Shown here in pieces: positions 12,263 through 23,570 of a DNA stretch of 64,000 nucleotides. Under the pieces are notes generated by a model. That model saw only the letters and a list, made by a program, of their open reading frames with translations. It had not been told where the DNA came from and did no database searches. The position numbers were made by a program, and so were the translations under genes. The stretch is taken from contig WMKJ01000059.1 in the NCBI GenBank assembly GCA_009733715.1, positions 19,106 to 83,105 on the forward strand, written 5' to 3'. Each line of letters starts with the position of its first letter. Within the stretch, counting starts at the first letter, position 1. Source of the DNA: Herpomyces periplanetae. Taxonomy: Eukaryota; Ascomycota; Laboulbeniomycetes; Herpomycetales; Herpomycetaceae.

Positions 12263-14313
12263 ATGACGTTCCGTGATCAGACACCAACGATTATTGTGTT
12301 AAAAGAGGGTGAGTTCAAAATTAACATACCATCAAGAATAAAAAAAAAGGAATTGGCATGGCTTCAGAGGTACTGGCTTAAGGATGTTCCATTAAAGGTT
12401 AACAAGCAAAATTTTGGGTATAGGCACCGACCAATCACAGGGACGTGGGCAGGTTCTCTCGAATATTAGTGCGTGTCTAGCAGTTCAATCTACCATTAAA
12501 TCTACACTTGGACCGTATGGAGGAGATTTACTTCTTGTAGACGAAAGTGGTAAGCAAACTATTACAAACGATGGAGCAACAGTCATGAAGGTATGTCCAA
12601 CCAAAATTAGGGATAGCCGCCCGACATAATCAGAGCAGACTATAGAATTGATTAACTAACAAAAATACACTAAAATAATTAATTGATTGGTTGTTTTAGC
12701 TGCTAGATATCGTTCATCCAGCGGCGCGAATCCTTACGGATATCGCACGCTCACAAGATGCGGAAGTTGGAGATGGAACCACATCGGTAGTAGTACTAGC
12801 AGGAGAGATACTCAAGGAAGTTCGTGAATACGTTGAACATGGCGTAAGCTGCCATACAATTATCAAAGGGCTTCGCAAGGCAGGGGCCCTGTCGGTTAAC
12901 AAGATCAAGGAGATTGCGGTGTGCACATCAGGCATGAATCAACGTGATACCTTGCAAAAACTTGCAGCGACGGCTATGAGTAGCAAGTTGGTTCATCGAA
13001 ATTCGGAATTCTTTACCAAGATGGTAGTTGATGCAGTACTATCACTTGATCAGGATGATTTAAACGAACGACTTATCGGGATTAAGAAGATTACGGGAGG
13101 GGCCTTGGAAGATTCTTTGTTTATTAACGGTGTAGCGTTCAAAAAAACTTTCTCGTACGCAGGCTTTGAGCAGCAACCTAAATCATTGGAAAATCCAAAG
13201 ATTGCTTGTTTAAACGTGGAACTTGAGTTAAAAGCTGAAAAGGACAACGCTGAAGTTCGCGTGGAACAAGTTTCAGAATATCAGGCTATCGTAGATGCAG
13301 AATGGCAAATTATTTTCGATAAAATGGAAGCACTTAGTAAATCCGGCGCTAACATTGTCCTCAGTAAATTGCCCATTGGCGATTTAGCGACTCAATACTT
13401 TGCCGATCGTAACATATTTTGTGCGGGTCGTGTCTCGTCCGATGATATGGAACGAGTATTACATGCCACTGGAGCGAGATTGCAATCTACATGCTCTGAT
13501 ATACTTCCTAAACATTTGGGAACGTGTGAAAAGTTTGAAGAGAGACAGATTGGTGGTGAAAGGTATAATTTCTTTGAGGGATGTCCAGCTGCGAAAACGT
13601 GCACGTTAATATTACGAGGAGGAGCTGAGCAATTTATTGCTGAAGTGGAAAGAAGTTTACACGATGCCATTATGGTAGTAAAACGTGCAATTAAGAATAC
13701 TACGATAGTAGCGGGAGGTGGTGCGTGTGAGGTAAGTAAAGTAGTGGTGGATGATTGGTTAAATTGTTACTGATGCACTTGGTTTAATGCAGATGGAATT
13801 GTCGGCGTATCTTCACGGTTATGCTGATAAAAATATACCTCATAAGCAACAATTAATAATTAAAGCTTTTGCTAAAGCGTTGGAAATTATTCCTCGTCAG
13901 TTGTGTGATAATGCTGGATTTGATTCTACGGATTTTCTTAATCGATTACGAGTTGAGCATAAAAAAGGAAATATTTGGGCTGGCATAGATTTTGTTAATG
14001 AAACTGTCGCTATTGATAATATGCAGCAAGTTGTCAGAGAACCGGCTTTGGTTAAAGTTAACGCAATTTGTGCAGCTATAGAAGCGGCATGTCTTATTCT
14101 AAGTGTTGATGAAACAATCAGTGAGTTGAAGCAATTTCGATTTTTCGGATTTTTAGTCCATTATACCGGAGGACGGTTGACTTTTTGGACTAATATTTTG
14201 TGATATTTTAACCAGAAAATCAAGAATCCAATGCCCCTACGGCACCTCGCGGTCGATTACCTCCTGGTGCAGCTCAAAGAGCTTTGCGAGGTAGAGGAAT
14301 GCCGCGACGTTAA
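12263..14313 (+). CDS. cct7: Chaperonin TRiC/CCT subunit eta
   Basis: This is one of eight subunits of the cytosolic chaperonin that folds actin, tubulin and WD40 proteins. Five exons, 12263-12308, 12424-12590, 12700-13731, 13793-14120 and 14216-14313, give 556 residues, close to the usual ~545. The introns are 115, 109, 61 and 95 bp, with GTGAGT, GTATGT, GTAAGT and GTGAGT donors. Seen are NDGATVMK (about residues 61-68), the ATP motif GDGTT (95-99), the GGGA segment at the exon 3/4 junction and the eta-type tail VDETIKNQ followed by an Arg/Gly-rich end. The VLKEG start and the SNISAC segment also point to eta rather than another subunit. The first exon is only 46 nt. The gene converges on MDM35, with 467 bp between stops. 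Confidence 0.94.
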
Positions 14314-14780
14314 TTTTGAGTGTACATGTGTGAAGAAGATATTTTCAAGTTGCACTGGCCGAACTATCTGACCGCTACCATGAATTTTCAAGGTTAGATG
14401 TGTTAGCAAAGTTTTTTTGTCATGAATTGATTGTTATGTATCTGCTTAGTTCAACGACAAATATCCCATTGTAATAGCTTTTCAATTTGAATCATTAAAC
14501 TGAGTCAACGCATGCCTTGGTGGTTGATCAAGCCAACTTTCTCAATGCATTTACCGTTGGGAGATTATACATTGTTCTACCATGTTAATTAATGACACTA
14601 AATATTGTGACAGCGTTTGAACGAGAATAATGAAGTGGACGATTATTGAAGGAGGATGTGTGGTTTTGTGCGTGTACATCACAGGTTACATTCGAATCTA
14701 TTGGCAAAGTGAAAGAAGATGAAATATCTAGGGGATTGACGGGCCAGTAAAGGTCATACGGGTGACCTGACATGGTCAAG
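14314..14780. other. Convergent 3' spacer between CCT7 and MDM35
   Basis: The 467 bp between two converging stop codons are AT-rich. A minus-strand frame runs across part of it but lacks protein-like composition. No RNA gene or repeat was seen; it presumably holds both polyadenylation regions. Confidence 0.4.
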
Positions 14781-15302
14781 TTAACTGCGCTTGGTGTAAT
14801 TTTGGTCATTTTGATGGTTTTCTCTTTGCGCATCATTTATCATTGCATCTATTCCTTTTTGCTTCAAGGTTACCTGTTTTGATTGGTTAAGGGTTAATTG
14901 GAGTGACTCGGGCAAGCATTCAAGGGAAATGGGGTTACTTACATTTAAACATTTACGATATTCCTTGAATAAGGGTACACATTCGTCCGTCGTTGCATTC
15001 CCCATTAGATACTCTGTCGGATACACGTTAGCGTAAAATATACAAGGCAAAAGTATGCGCTCACACACAGGATTAACGGGATAATTCAGCGTCTAGATTT
15101 AGCAAAAGAACTAGCGACATACTTTCACTATACCATTTTAGGAAGCACATATCATATCGTCTGGATCAAAGATGGTACGGATGAAGATAAGGTGGGTTTT
15201 GTGTCAGTTGCTGGTATATTTTGAAGTTTATGTCGAGGAGAAGTTGGGCAAGGCATCATACTCTTTAAAAACATTGCACTCTGGAGCTAGCGAAGAAGGC
15301 AT
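14781..15302 (-). CDS. mdm35: Mdm35/TRIAP1-like twin CX9C intermembrane-space protein
   Basis: Mdm35 partners Ups/PRELI lipid-transfer proteins in the mitochondrial intermembrane space. Four short exons on the minus strand, 15302-15262, 15160-15123, 15013-14943 and 14873-14781, join to 80 residues, close to the family's usual 76-86. Donors are GTATGA, GTATGT and GTAAGT; branch-like GCTAAC and CTTAAC sit before two acceptors. The product has two CX9C motifs (Cys9-Cys19 and Cys38-Cys48), the family phrase PEC..F...YD.CF..W.SEKYL.G between them, and a helical KQKGIDAM tail. Three introns in 240 coding bases is unusually dense for this window. The first donor is the weakest splice call. Identity rests on cysteine spacing and flanking residues. 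Confidence 0.82.
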
Positions 15303-17100
15303 ATTCTTGTGTCGTGAAAAGTCTGTAAATTAAAGGTCAACGAAATCAAGAATTAACAAATATGAACTGGATAGACTTGGGATTGACAGGACAGAAGATT
15401 TAACAGTTCAGGTGTACGTGTATAAATGTAGAATGTGTTTGTGCGGATAGTCTTACGGGATTAAGTCGTAGCAGAGGAGCATTACTATGCATTTGTGGGT
15501 GCATGCTGTGGGTTGCGGGTATACAAGCAGTTAAATTTCAATGGTTGGAGTTTAATGTAGCCGGTGTTTCTTACTGGTAGTCGCATTGACGATCGTGTTG
15601 TATGCATATTGAGCTACGCTGGATTATAACTGTACGGGGATTTCTTCATGCGAAGTGTAATGAGTGCGCGCATGTATGATTAACGGAAAATTGCTCTATT
15701 AGAACGGGATGTCCACTACGTATGAACAATCCCATTAAATCAAATCTGTGTAGTATTGCGGTTGATCCATCTAACTCTAGTGTACTAGTTACTTGATCAA
15801 TCTACGACATGTAACATACAGTACTACATATACACGATTGCCGTTGGTGAGATATTAACTTAACATGACTGGTTAGTATGGTCTTGTATACTTATGTGCG
15901 TAGAGGGATTATATACACCTGTATGCAATTACTGAACGATAATATGAAAGTACAAGTGGAATAGTAGATAATATACCCAGTTTACTTCACCCACCATTTT
16001 ATACTGTGATTAGCTTCTAAGTAATTACGCGGAAACCCATTTGATAACAGGTGACACTATTGACCACTTAAAATACTCGACACACTAGTAATAATTTTTA
16101 CAACATGGTAAATGTTTGAAGTCACAAATATGTAGTTGTATTAACCTAAATCTCTGGACTGATGTAATCGTTGGTAGCGACACTGGTAATGAGACGACTA
16201 TTACCACAGCTGCATCCAGTGCCATTACCTTCGCTGTTGTAGTCGCCGTCATCGTGAGCACCACTACTGCTATCACCATCGCCATCATCACCAACATTAA
16301 CATCATCATCATCATCACCACTATCGCAACAATCGCCACCTTACCCCTCGTCTCGTCTCGTCGCCATTACATAATCGGATTAGCTAAGCTCTTTGCCTCG
16401 GGCATTTTACCGAAGAAATTGTTCACGACTAAACTGATCTTTAATTTTTTCTTCTCTCTTTTAACAATAATTAACGTTTCCCATTCAATATAGTTATTTG
16501 TTCAGTAGTTCACATAATTCGTTAAGCTTGACTTTCTACAAAATTTGGGAACCTCTAATGTTACATTCAGACGTCTATCTCTATAAACGAAGTTCAATTG
16601 TCAAGTAATCGTACAAATTAATGGTGTGGGTTCTTTGTCGTATGTGGACTATGATATTCATCGTGAGTGACTGGCCCTACGGAAATGAATTACTACGATT
16701 TGGCTTGAGTGGAAATTGCAGGGATGCAACAAAAATATTGTCAAAGCATCACTAAGCATATTTAACCTGGGACTCTTCTAGTGCCTTCGAAGGCGCAACA
16801 TCGGTAACTTCTATATTCGAAGTATCGCGTTCCTTTTAATCATCAGTTTTCACCACACTCAGTTTCCCGAGGTATTTTTGCGGACTCCTGTCTGCATGTA
16901 TTCATAGCCAAATTCTAGATAATATTCTAAATTGCAAGGCATTGCGCGAGGTACAGTGTATCTATAAAGTATTCTCTTGCAAGGGAACAAGCGGGCGAGC
17001 GGGCGGAATCGCCCGCTCATCCACACTACAAGCGCTAGTAGTAGTCGTGGTGGTATATGATAAAAGATCGATACAGTCTCATGCTTGATTGATTTACACG
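15303..17100. other. Spacer MDM35-RRP6 with a simple-sequence patch and a hairpin
   Basis: This is a divergent promoter region of 1.8 kb. Bases 16190-16360 are low complexity (CATCATCATC and ACC/GCC triplets), which creates apparent Thr/Ile-rich frames on both strands; I do not treat these as genes. One minus-strand copy of AGACGAGACG lies at 16349-16358. A 9-bp perfect hairpin lies at 16997-17018, just before the RRP6 start. Nothing else could be supported. Confidence 0.45.
16997..17018. promoter_or_regulatory. GC-rich perfect inverted repeat before RRP6
   Basis: GAGCGGGCG (16997-17005) and its exact complement CGCCCGCTC (17010-17018) are separated by GAAT. It ends 82 bp upstream of the RRP6 ATG in AT-richer surroundings. 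It could be a palindromic factor site or a hairpin in the 5' leader. Confidence 0.4.
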
Positions 17101-20100
17101 ATGAATTCAGGCAACAATTTTTCCCAAAGTAGTGAGACAGGTCATGGTTCGCTACCCACACGAGTGTCGAGCAATCCACGGCAAAACAGCATTGCAACTT
17201 CCGATGTTTCGACAAATACCGCTTCAGGCCGACCGCGGAATTCCTCTGTAGTAACTTCGGCTAACGCGAAACAACTCTCCCCGAGTCTGGCAACTTCATT
17301 GACAAATCCGTTAACTTCAACTGCGACTGCGGATCATGATTTGTGTGGACATGACAATAATATTACTACTTTACCCGCTTTCTCACATCAACATCTGAAC
17401 TCTCAACAACCTCAGCAACAGCAGTACAGTTTTATGGATAATGATGTTGGTACTGCCAAATCTCCAAAGGGAAATGTATCCGCTTGTGATCGGGAAAGTG
17501 ATACCTATGTTGGGAAAATTATTGTTAAATCTGTTCGTCATACTGCTAATATCAATGATGGGAATCCTAATCACGATGGAAATGATCATGATGTTATTAA
17601 TAATGAGCGTTCAATCGGTTTTTCATCTTTTCACACATCCGTACAACGGCATTTGGTTGTCATAACGCGACTTATTAATGCTTTATCAGCCGCTGACTTG
17701 GGTTTTCAGCGTACACTTAACGCAAATGGTTTCGCCACAAGGTTGATAAAGCAGAACTGCCGGTTACGTGGTATCGTCGAAAAGTTACTAGACGCTGCGC
17801 AAGGGGATTCCACTAATAGCAAAGGGGGGGGAATTGGTAGTGGTGGCGGTAGTGGTTGTAGTAGTAATGATGGTGTAAAACGTTCTGCTGCATCTGGTTC
17901 AAAGCCAGGCGTCGTCGAGCATGCTAACTGGCATAATGGTGCTTTAACGCGCCCGTTTTTGAGATTTTTGCGCCATGAAGGTTTGGGTGATCAAAGCGGA
18001 ACTAGTGGCCAATTGACCATAATAGATGAAGAGGCGGTGGACGCGCTTGAGTTACATTGGCGAGAAATAGTAGACTTACTCGATGCCACACTGGAAAAAG
18101 CGGACTTTTACTTGGATGAAGTACGAGGTGTAGTGCGGAAGCGCAACATCGAAGATGAGGTAAGGCGCAACAGGGCATCTAAACTTTTTGGTCCAACAGG
18201 AAGCAACCAAATAATCTCACAAACTCGTGCACAATTAGCTTTGCAATCATATGCATAAACTACTTATCGAGTTTGCTTTAGATCACTACTATTACTCTTA
18301 GTGCATTAACCGGCTAACGTTTATTTAGACAAAGGGGGTTAGTAGTAGTGGTAGTGGTGTTGCATCCCGATGTGTCGATGGAGTCGTCAGTCGGAAAGAA
18401 ACGGAAAACAGGAGTGGTGTCGGTGTCAATATCTCTGTAATTGGCAAGCCTCAAGAGCTATTTGAGCATAATATTGACACGTATGATGCTTACACTCCTT
18501 TCAAGCCTTTATTAACGAATAAGCCCCACGCTCTGGTTAGGCTGGAAGAAAGTTTGTTAGTTGAAACTGTGGACGGGTACCCACGTTACGTTAATCCGTA
18601 TCGATGGGAAATCGAGCGGTATAATTACCCTGAACATGTGTACGAAGTCAGAAATCCTTTAACCTCTACACCGTGGGACAGTACAAGGGCCACATGGGTG
18701 GATACAATGGAATCACTTAATGAAATGATTGAAGAGCTCAAAAAATCCCAAGAAATTGCGATTGATATAGAACATCACGATTACCGTACATACGCTGGAC
18801 TTTTATCATTAATGCAGATAAGCACGCGTGAAAGAGATTGGATCATCGATACGCTAAAGCCTTGGAGGCGGCGACTAGAGTGTTTGAATGAAGTGTTTAC
18901 AGACCCGAAAATTGTCAAGGTAAGCTTGCGTACGCTTTATCATGCATTGAACTACTAGTAAAATATGGACCAAGTACCAATTGTAATACATGAGTACGCC
19001 CAAGCGTGAGAATTCTCGAAAGTTAATTGATGCTCACCCAGTGTCAGTAACTACAGTGTGATCAAGTTGACTTGTTGGTGATTTGGTTAACCATTCTAAT
19101 GCTCTTTTCTTACGTCAGGTATTTCATGGAGCTCAGAAGGATATCGTGTGGCTTCAACGAGATTTAGGAGTCTACGTCGTAGGGCTATTCGATACATACC
19201 ATGCAGCACGTGCATTACATTATCCCGAAGCAAGCTTAGCGTATTTGTTAGAACGATGGGTCGGAATAAGGGTAGATAAAAGTTACCAACGAGCGGATTG
19301 GAGAATACGACCGTTACCAGAAGAAATGTTTGATTATGCGCGAACGGATACACATTTTTTGCTGTACGTGTACGATTGTCTGCGCAATGAGCTACTACAA
19401 ACTGAAGGTGGCAGTGATTCTGTTAAAGAAGTGTTAGAGAATTCCAGGGCAACCTCTTCCGGGACGTATTACAAGGCAGGGTACGACGAAAAACTAGGAT
19501 TAGGTGGTAATGGATGGTTCCGAATACTGGATCGTAGGCCAGTTATGCTAACTCGCTTTCAGTTTGGCGTGTTTCGACGAATTCATGCTTGGAGGGAACG
19601 GATTGCGCGCGAACTGGACGAAAGTGTGGGATACGTTTTAGAGAATTATGTGTTGATAACATTGGCTCAGCGGATAGGGGACAAACTTGAAAAGTGGGAA
19701 AAAGATGATAAAAAGTGGAAAATAGGGCCAGATGAAGCAACGGCAGTTAGAGAGGAGATGGGGCAGTACGCAAATAGGATTACGGTTCAAGAAGTGTTAA
19801 GAGTTACTAACGAAAGACATGAGATATTAAGGGAAAAAATCGACGAAGTGGGAAAGGAAGTGGAAATTGCTGTTTATAATGATGCTATGAAGGAGGATAT
19901 GGAAAGTGTGTTAAAGCAGGGAAGGGAAACATTGACAGTAAAGAGGTCTGGTGGAGAGCAAGAGGGAAGTACCTTGGTAGTTAGTGGGGAAGAGAAATTT
20001 ATACGAGAGATGGTACGGAAAGAGAATGTCAATGTTGCTTCAAAAGTAACGGAATTTTGGGGATTTTTTAGCACGGATGATGAAGCGCCGAGGAAATGTT

Positions 20101-20720
20101 TTGAAAATGGGAGGGTATACGGAACATCGTGGCAGATTAAGTTACCTTGGGCTTTGCCTAAATTAAGGCCGGAAATATTTATGCAAATCATTGAAAGTAA
20201 TGTTAAACAAAAGCAAGGGGGAGGGGAAGAGGTTATCAGAGAAGGAGAGGGAGGAAATGATTGTGTAAAAGGTTTGCCTATTAAAGGAGAGAGTGATGGT
20301 GATGATAGAAGTTTGTTAACAGGGGGGGAAAAGATGGTAAGAAAGGCGCAGCGGGTATTTAAGTGGAAAGATCAAGCAAAAATGGAGAGAAGGGCTGAGG
20401 GTGATTTAGAGGGAGAACTGATGCGAAAGGAGCGGAGAAATACAAAGAGAAAAGCGGAAAAAACGGAAAGTCAAGAAGAATCAGATGGGGAGGGTGAAGT
20501 ATCCATGGATTCGGGAAGACAGCAAGTTAGCGACGGGATCAATTTCGATGCGGTGGAGAGTGTATTATACATGAAAGCACCCAATAGTGAGAAGAGGCTA
20601 ATGAGGAATAAGGCATGGGGAAGTGGGAGTGGAAGAAATGATGATGGAGGCGAGAAAAAGGGTGTTAAAAGAAGGTTACGCGGATTAGGCGGAAATCGTA
20701 GTGGAGTGTGGAGTAGATAA
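17101..20720 (+). CDS. rrp6: Nuclear exosome 3'-5' exoribonuclease Rrp6/EXOSC10
   Basis: Rrp6 is the distributive DEDDy nuclease of the nuclear RNA exosome and trims rRNA, snRNA and snoRNA precursors. The exons 17101-18159, 18329-18919 and 19119-20720 give 1083 residues, longer than the usual 730-890. Introns of 169 and 199 bp are both in phase 0, with GTAAGG and GTAAGC donors and a CTAAC branch site in the first. The PMC2NT domain, which binds Rrp47, lies at about 177-353. The exonuclease catalytic residues are visible as Asp499/Glu501 (DIEHH), Asp558 (QKDIVWLQ) and Tyr623/Asp627 (DYARTDTH). An HRDC domain lies at about 690-770, followed by a basic, Lys/Glu/Gly-rich disordered tail. Extra length comes from the Ser/Asn-rich N-terminus, a Gly/Ser insert inside PMC2NT (residues 241-258) and the tail. 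Exon 3 becomes strongly purine-rich. Confidence 0.92.
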
Positions 20721-21807
20721 TTTTAAAGAGAGGAAAGGTAAAAGCGCGGGCTCATACATGAGTGTGTCGGGGTGGAAATAAGAAAAGTAATAAAAATAGA
20801 CATTTACGGTGAGATTTACGTGCAATAAGCGTATATCACAAGAAATTGTAGTGTACAGGTGCAATGCTGTTTGCTTGAATTATAAGAGGTACAAGGCCGA
20901 TATGGGCTAGAGTGTACATGAAAAGTAATCGCACAAATGGAAGGGAGGTATACGAAAGCGTGAGGGGAGATTGTAGAGTGAGATGTTGGAGTATAAGGAG
21001 CAAGGTCTGGACAGGTTGGAATAGAAGTGGATAAGGCAAAGGCAGTAAGGGTGAGGATGACGAAAGTGGGTGTAGTCAGGCGTACATGACAAGGATGAAA
21101 CGGGGGATGGCGGTATATGGAAATGCTTGAGCTCGCCTTTGCGCATAGGGATGAAGGGAAGGGGGAAAAGGAAGAAAAGTGAGACAGCCAATAAGAATGG
21201 CCAGTGGAAGAATATAGGGAGGTGAAAATGAACAATATTGTATGGGTTTGAGAGTTGGGAGTGCCGGGAGATGCGCGGTAGAAGTGTAGTGGCAAAGGCG
21301 AGGGTGGGTTGTGAGGTAAAGGGGGGAGGACAGGTTGATTGAATTAATACAGGATGGAAGGACTAGTGTGAAGTAGTTATACAAGTGTTAAACAAGGAGG
21401 GTTAAAATAATGAAATGTTGTAGAGTGAATGCCGGTATAATTGTAGTGGAGTGCGGTGTGATAGATTGATGGATAAAGGGAGGAGAGGGGCGGGGGGTGA
21501 ATTTAAGGCGTATAGATGAATATAAGTGAAGCGTAATACTGATATGATAGCAGGAAAGGTTGAAAGAAAAAATAAGGAGGGTGATGAAAAAGAGTATACT
21601 CCATATAGTTAGTATGTGAAGATATGTTACGAGAGGATGCAGGGTGTAAAGTGATGTAATTAATGTATTTTTTCTTGAGGAGGTGATGAGAGAATAATCT
21701 TGGATAGAAGAGAGTAGAGAAAAATGTAAAGAAAAAGGATGGGAATGACAGATTGGATTAGTGAGAATTGAAGGGGGAAGAGTAGGAAATAAGGTAGTAA
21801 AGATGAA

Positions 21808-21912
21808 GACAAGGGTAAGGACAAGGACACAAGGATAAGGACAAGGACAAGGACAAGGACAAGCACAGGCGCCCGTACAAGTACAAGTACAAGCACAAGC
21901 ACAAGCACAAAC
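21808..21912 (+). repeat. Degenerate hexanucleotide tract (ACAAGG/ACAAGC/ACAAGT)
   Basis: Tandem six-base units based on ACAAGN run for about 100 bp, first ACAAGG, then ACAAGT, then ACAAGC, with a short GC interruption near 21869. It lies exactly at the edge of the purine-rich arm. Confidence 0.7.
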
Positions 21913-23224
21913 TCAAGCGCTCAAATCGAGAATGCTTTAAGCGCCGGATCCTACCAAAGACAAAATAACCCGTAACAACCTCTCCGGCCCTTCCCGGACC
22001 CCTTCGGATCTCGCCTTTTCCCCCCCCCGCCCCTCCATCCCGACCTTCGGTCATCGTGGCCCGTCCTCTCTCGGCATACTGCCTCTCCGAAAATTCTTGC
22101 CAAGCCTCTCATCCTTCGGGCCCTGTCACCCGCAGCGGTTTGCTGTGATGGGGAAAATTGCATTACCCGATTTTGGTAGTTCACAGGCTCGGAAAGACTT
22201 TGCTTATGCCAAGTCGGTCTGTTCTGCCCGCTTGCCCGGTTAACGAGTCGGCCAATTTTACTGATATTTGCCGAATCCTTGCTTTCCTGTTGGCCGGCTC
22301 GCTAAATCTCGTCTTTTTATGCCGCATTTTCTTCCTTCACCACTTTTTTGTTTCTTTTACACATTTACTTCCACTTCCATTTCCCTTTCCACTTCCCTCA
22401 CTCTTATTTCTTCTCCCTTACTCCAAAACTTCTACAATATTACTTCAGCCTCCCTTCATTAATTAACTCTTCGCAAATGTTTCGTACTTCCTGATTCTAC
22501 TCTCTATATATTATGTTACTGTGTGCTCCGACGTCTGCAGTACCACCCACACTTGTTCGCCCTCGTCTTTACTCTACTTCATTTACATTTGTTCCTACTC
22601 CCGTACGCACAAACGCAAACGCATACCCACGTCCCCTTCTAATCCCACCCATCCTTCCCTTCCAATCCACCGCAACGTTCGTCTACTCGTCCTCTCGCCA
22701 ATTCCTCCACCTCTACCCCCCCGCTCCTTATTCAGCATACCGCTACCACGCCCCCCGGTAACGCGTTAACTATGCTCCGCTCCCGCTTACCCAGCTCCTA
22801 ACTTTTTTCTTCGTCACTGTTCACCCAATCGTTCGCATTCTTATTTTACCATATTCATTTTCCCCTCCTCCGTCTAACCCAATTTTCCTTCCTCAAATCT
22901 GTTTCTCCCTTTTTCCCCTACCTCTATTTTACCAGTTTTCCCTATATCTTATTCCCCCCTTCCCATCTTTCACGCGTTTTCCTCATTGTCCTTCTACTAT
23001 ACTCTTACTCCCCTCACTATCCACTTTCTCCTCCCTTCCATATATCCTCTTATCCTCATACCAGCTCCCCTCACGCGCGCTCTCCTACGCCCCTCTTCCA
23101 CGACCTTGCACTTCCCTTCCCATACCTTGTCATTCTACTTCATCCTTTTCCCTCAAAATCTTTATCCATCCTTTATGTCAGCTCCAACTTTTTCACCACT
23201 AATATTATCATCTCCACCATCTTT

Positions 23225-23251
23225 ACCACCACCACCACCACCACCACCACC
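23225..23251 (+). repeat. (ACC)9 microsatellite
   Basis: Nine perfect ACC units lie in the pyrimidine-rich region upstream of the WSC-domain gene. Confidence 0.8.
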
Positions 23252-23570
23252 ACACCAAACCTTTTTCTCTTCCTCTCTCCTCTCTCCTCCTCAATACTCA
23301 TAATTCTATCTACGTTTCCTTGCCCATTCGTTTTTCACTTTAACCTTTTCTCTTTTCAAGCTATACCACACCCCACCTTGCCCTACCCTACCATCTTTCT
23401 CTCTTTGTGACAACCTTCGTCTATACTCCTCATAGCACTCTGCTTTGCTTATCCTTCTTTCTCTGCTTCTATGCTTCCCTCTTTACTTCTTCCTTCCTCA
23501 TAGTCCTCCTGTCCTTCCTCTCTTTTCTCTACACCTGGCGGGCGGCTAACCCTCCGCCTCGCTTTACACA

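Larger units (their letters stand above)
20721..23570. other. Gene-free 2.85 kb with a purine-to-pyrimidine switch
   Basis: From 20721 to about 21900 the + strand is purine-rich; from about 22200 to 23570 it is strongly pyrimidine-rich (the line at 23041 has 46 pyrimidines in 60 by hand count). Between them lie a (ACAAGG/ACAAGC)-type tract (21808-21912) and a GC-rich island (about 21940-22140) with three CTTCGG elements. An ACC-triplet run sits at 23225-23251. Apparent open frames here are Leu/Ser/Pro/Thr-rich by-products of the skew, and several lack ATG starts. The right part is probably the long promoter or leader of the WSC gene. Confidence 0.5.

Noticed and set aside
16116-16493. Thr/Ile-rich frame, and an opposite Val/Met-rich frame at 16085-16339
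   Set aside because: Both are products of the CAT/ACC triplet patch read on two strands.
20816-21384. Overlapping minus-strand frames rich in Ser, Leu and Pro
   Set aside because: They come from the purine-rich + strand; several frames overlap and none has a family signature.
22513-23303. Plus-strand Pro/Ser/Leu-rich frames upstream of the WSC gene
   Set aside because: Pyrimidine-rich DNA yields open Pro/Ser/Leu frames in all registers; no conserved motif.
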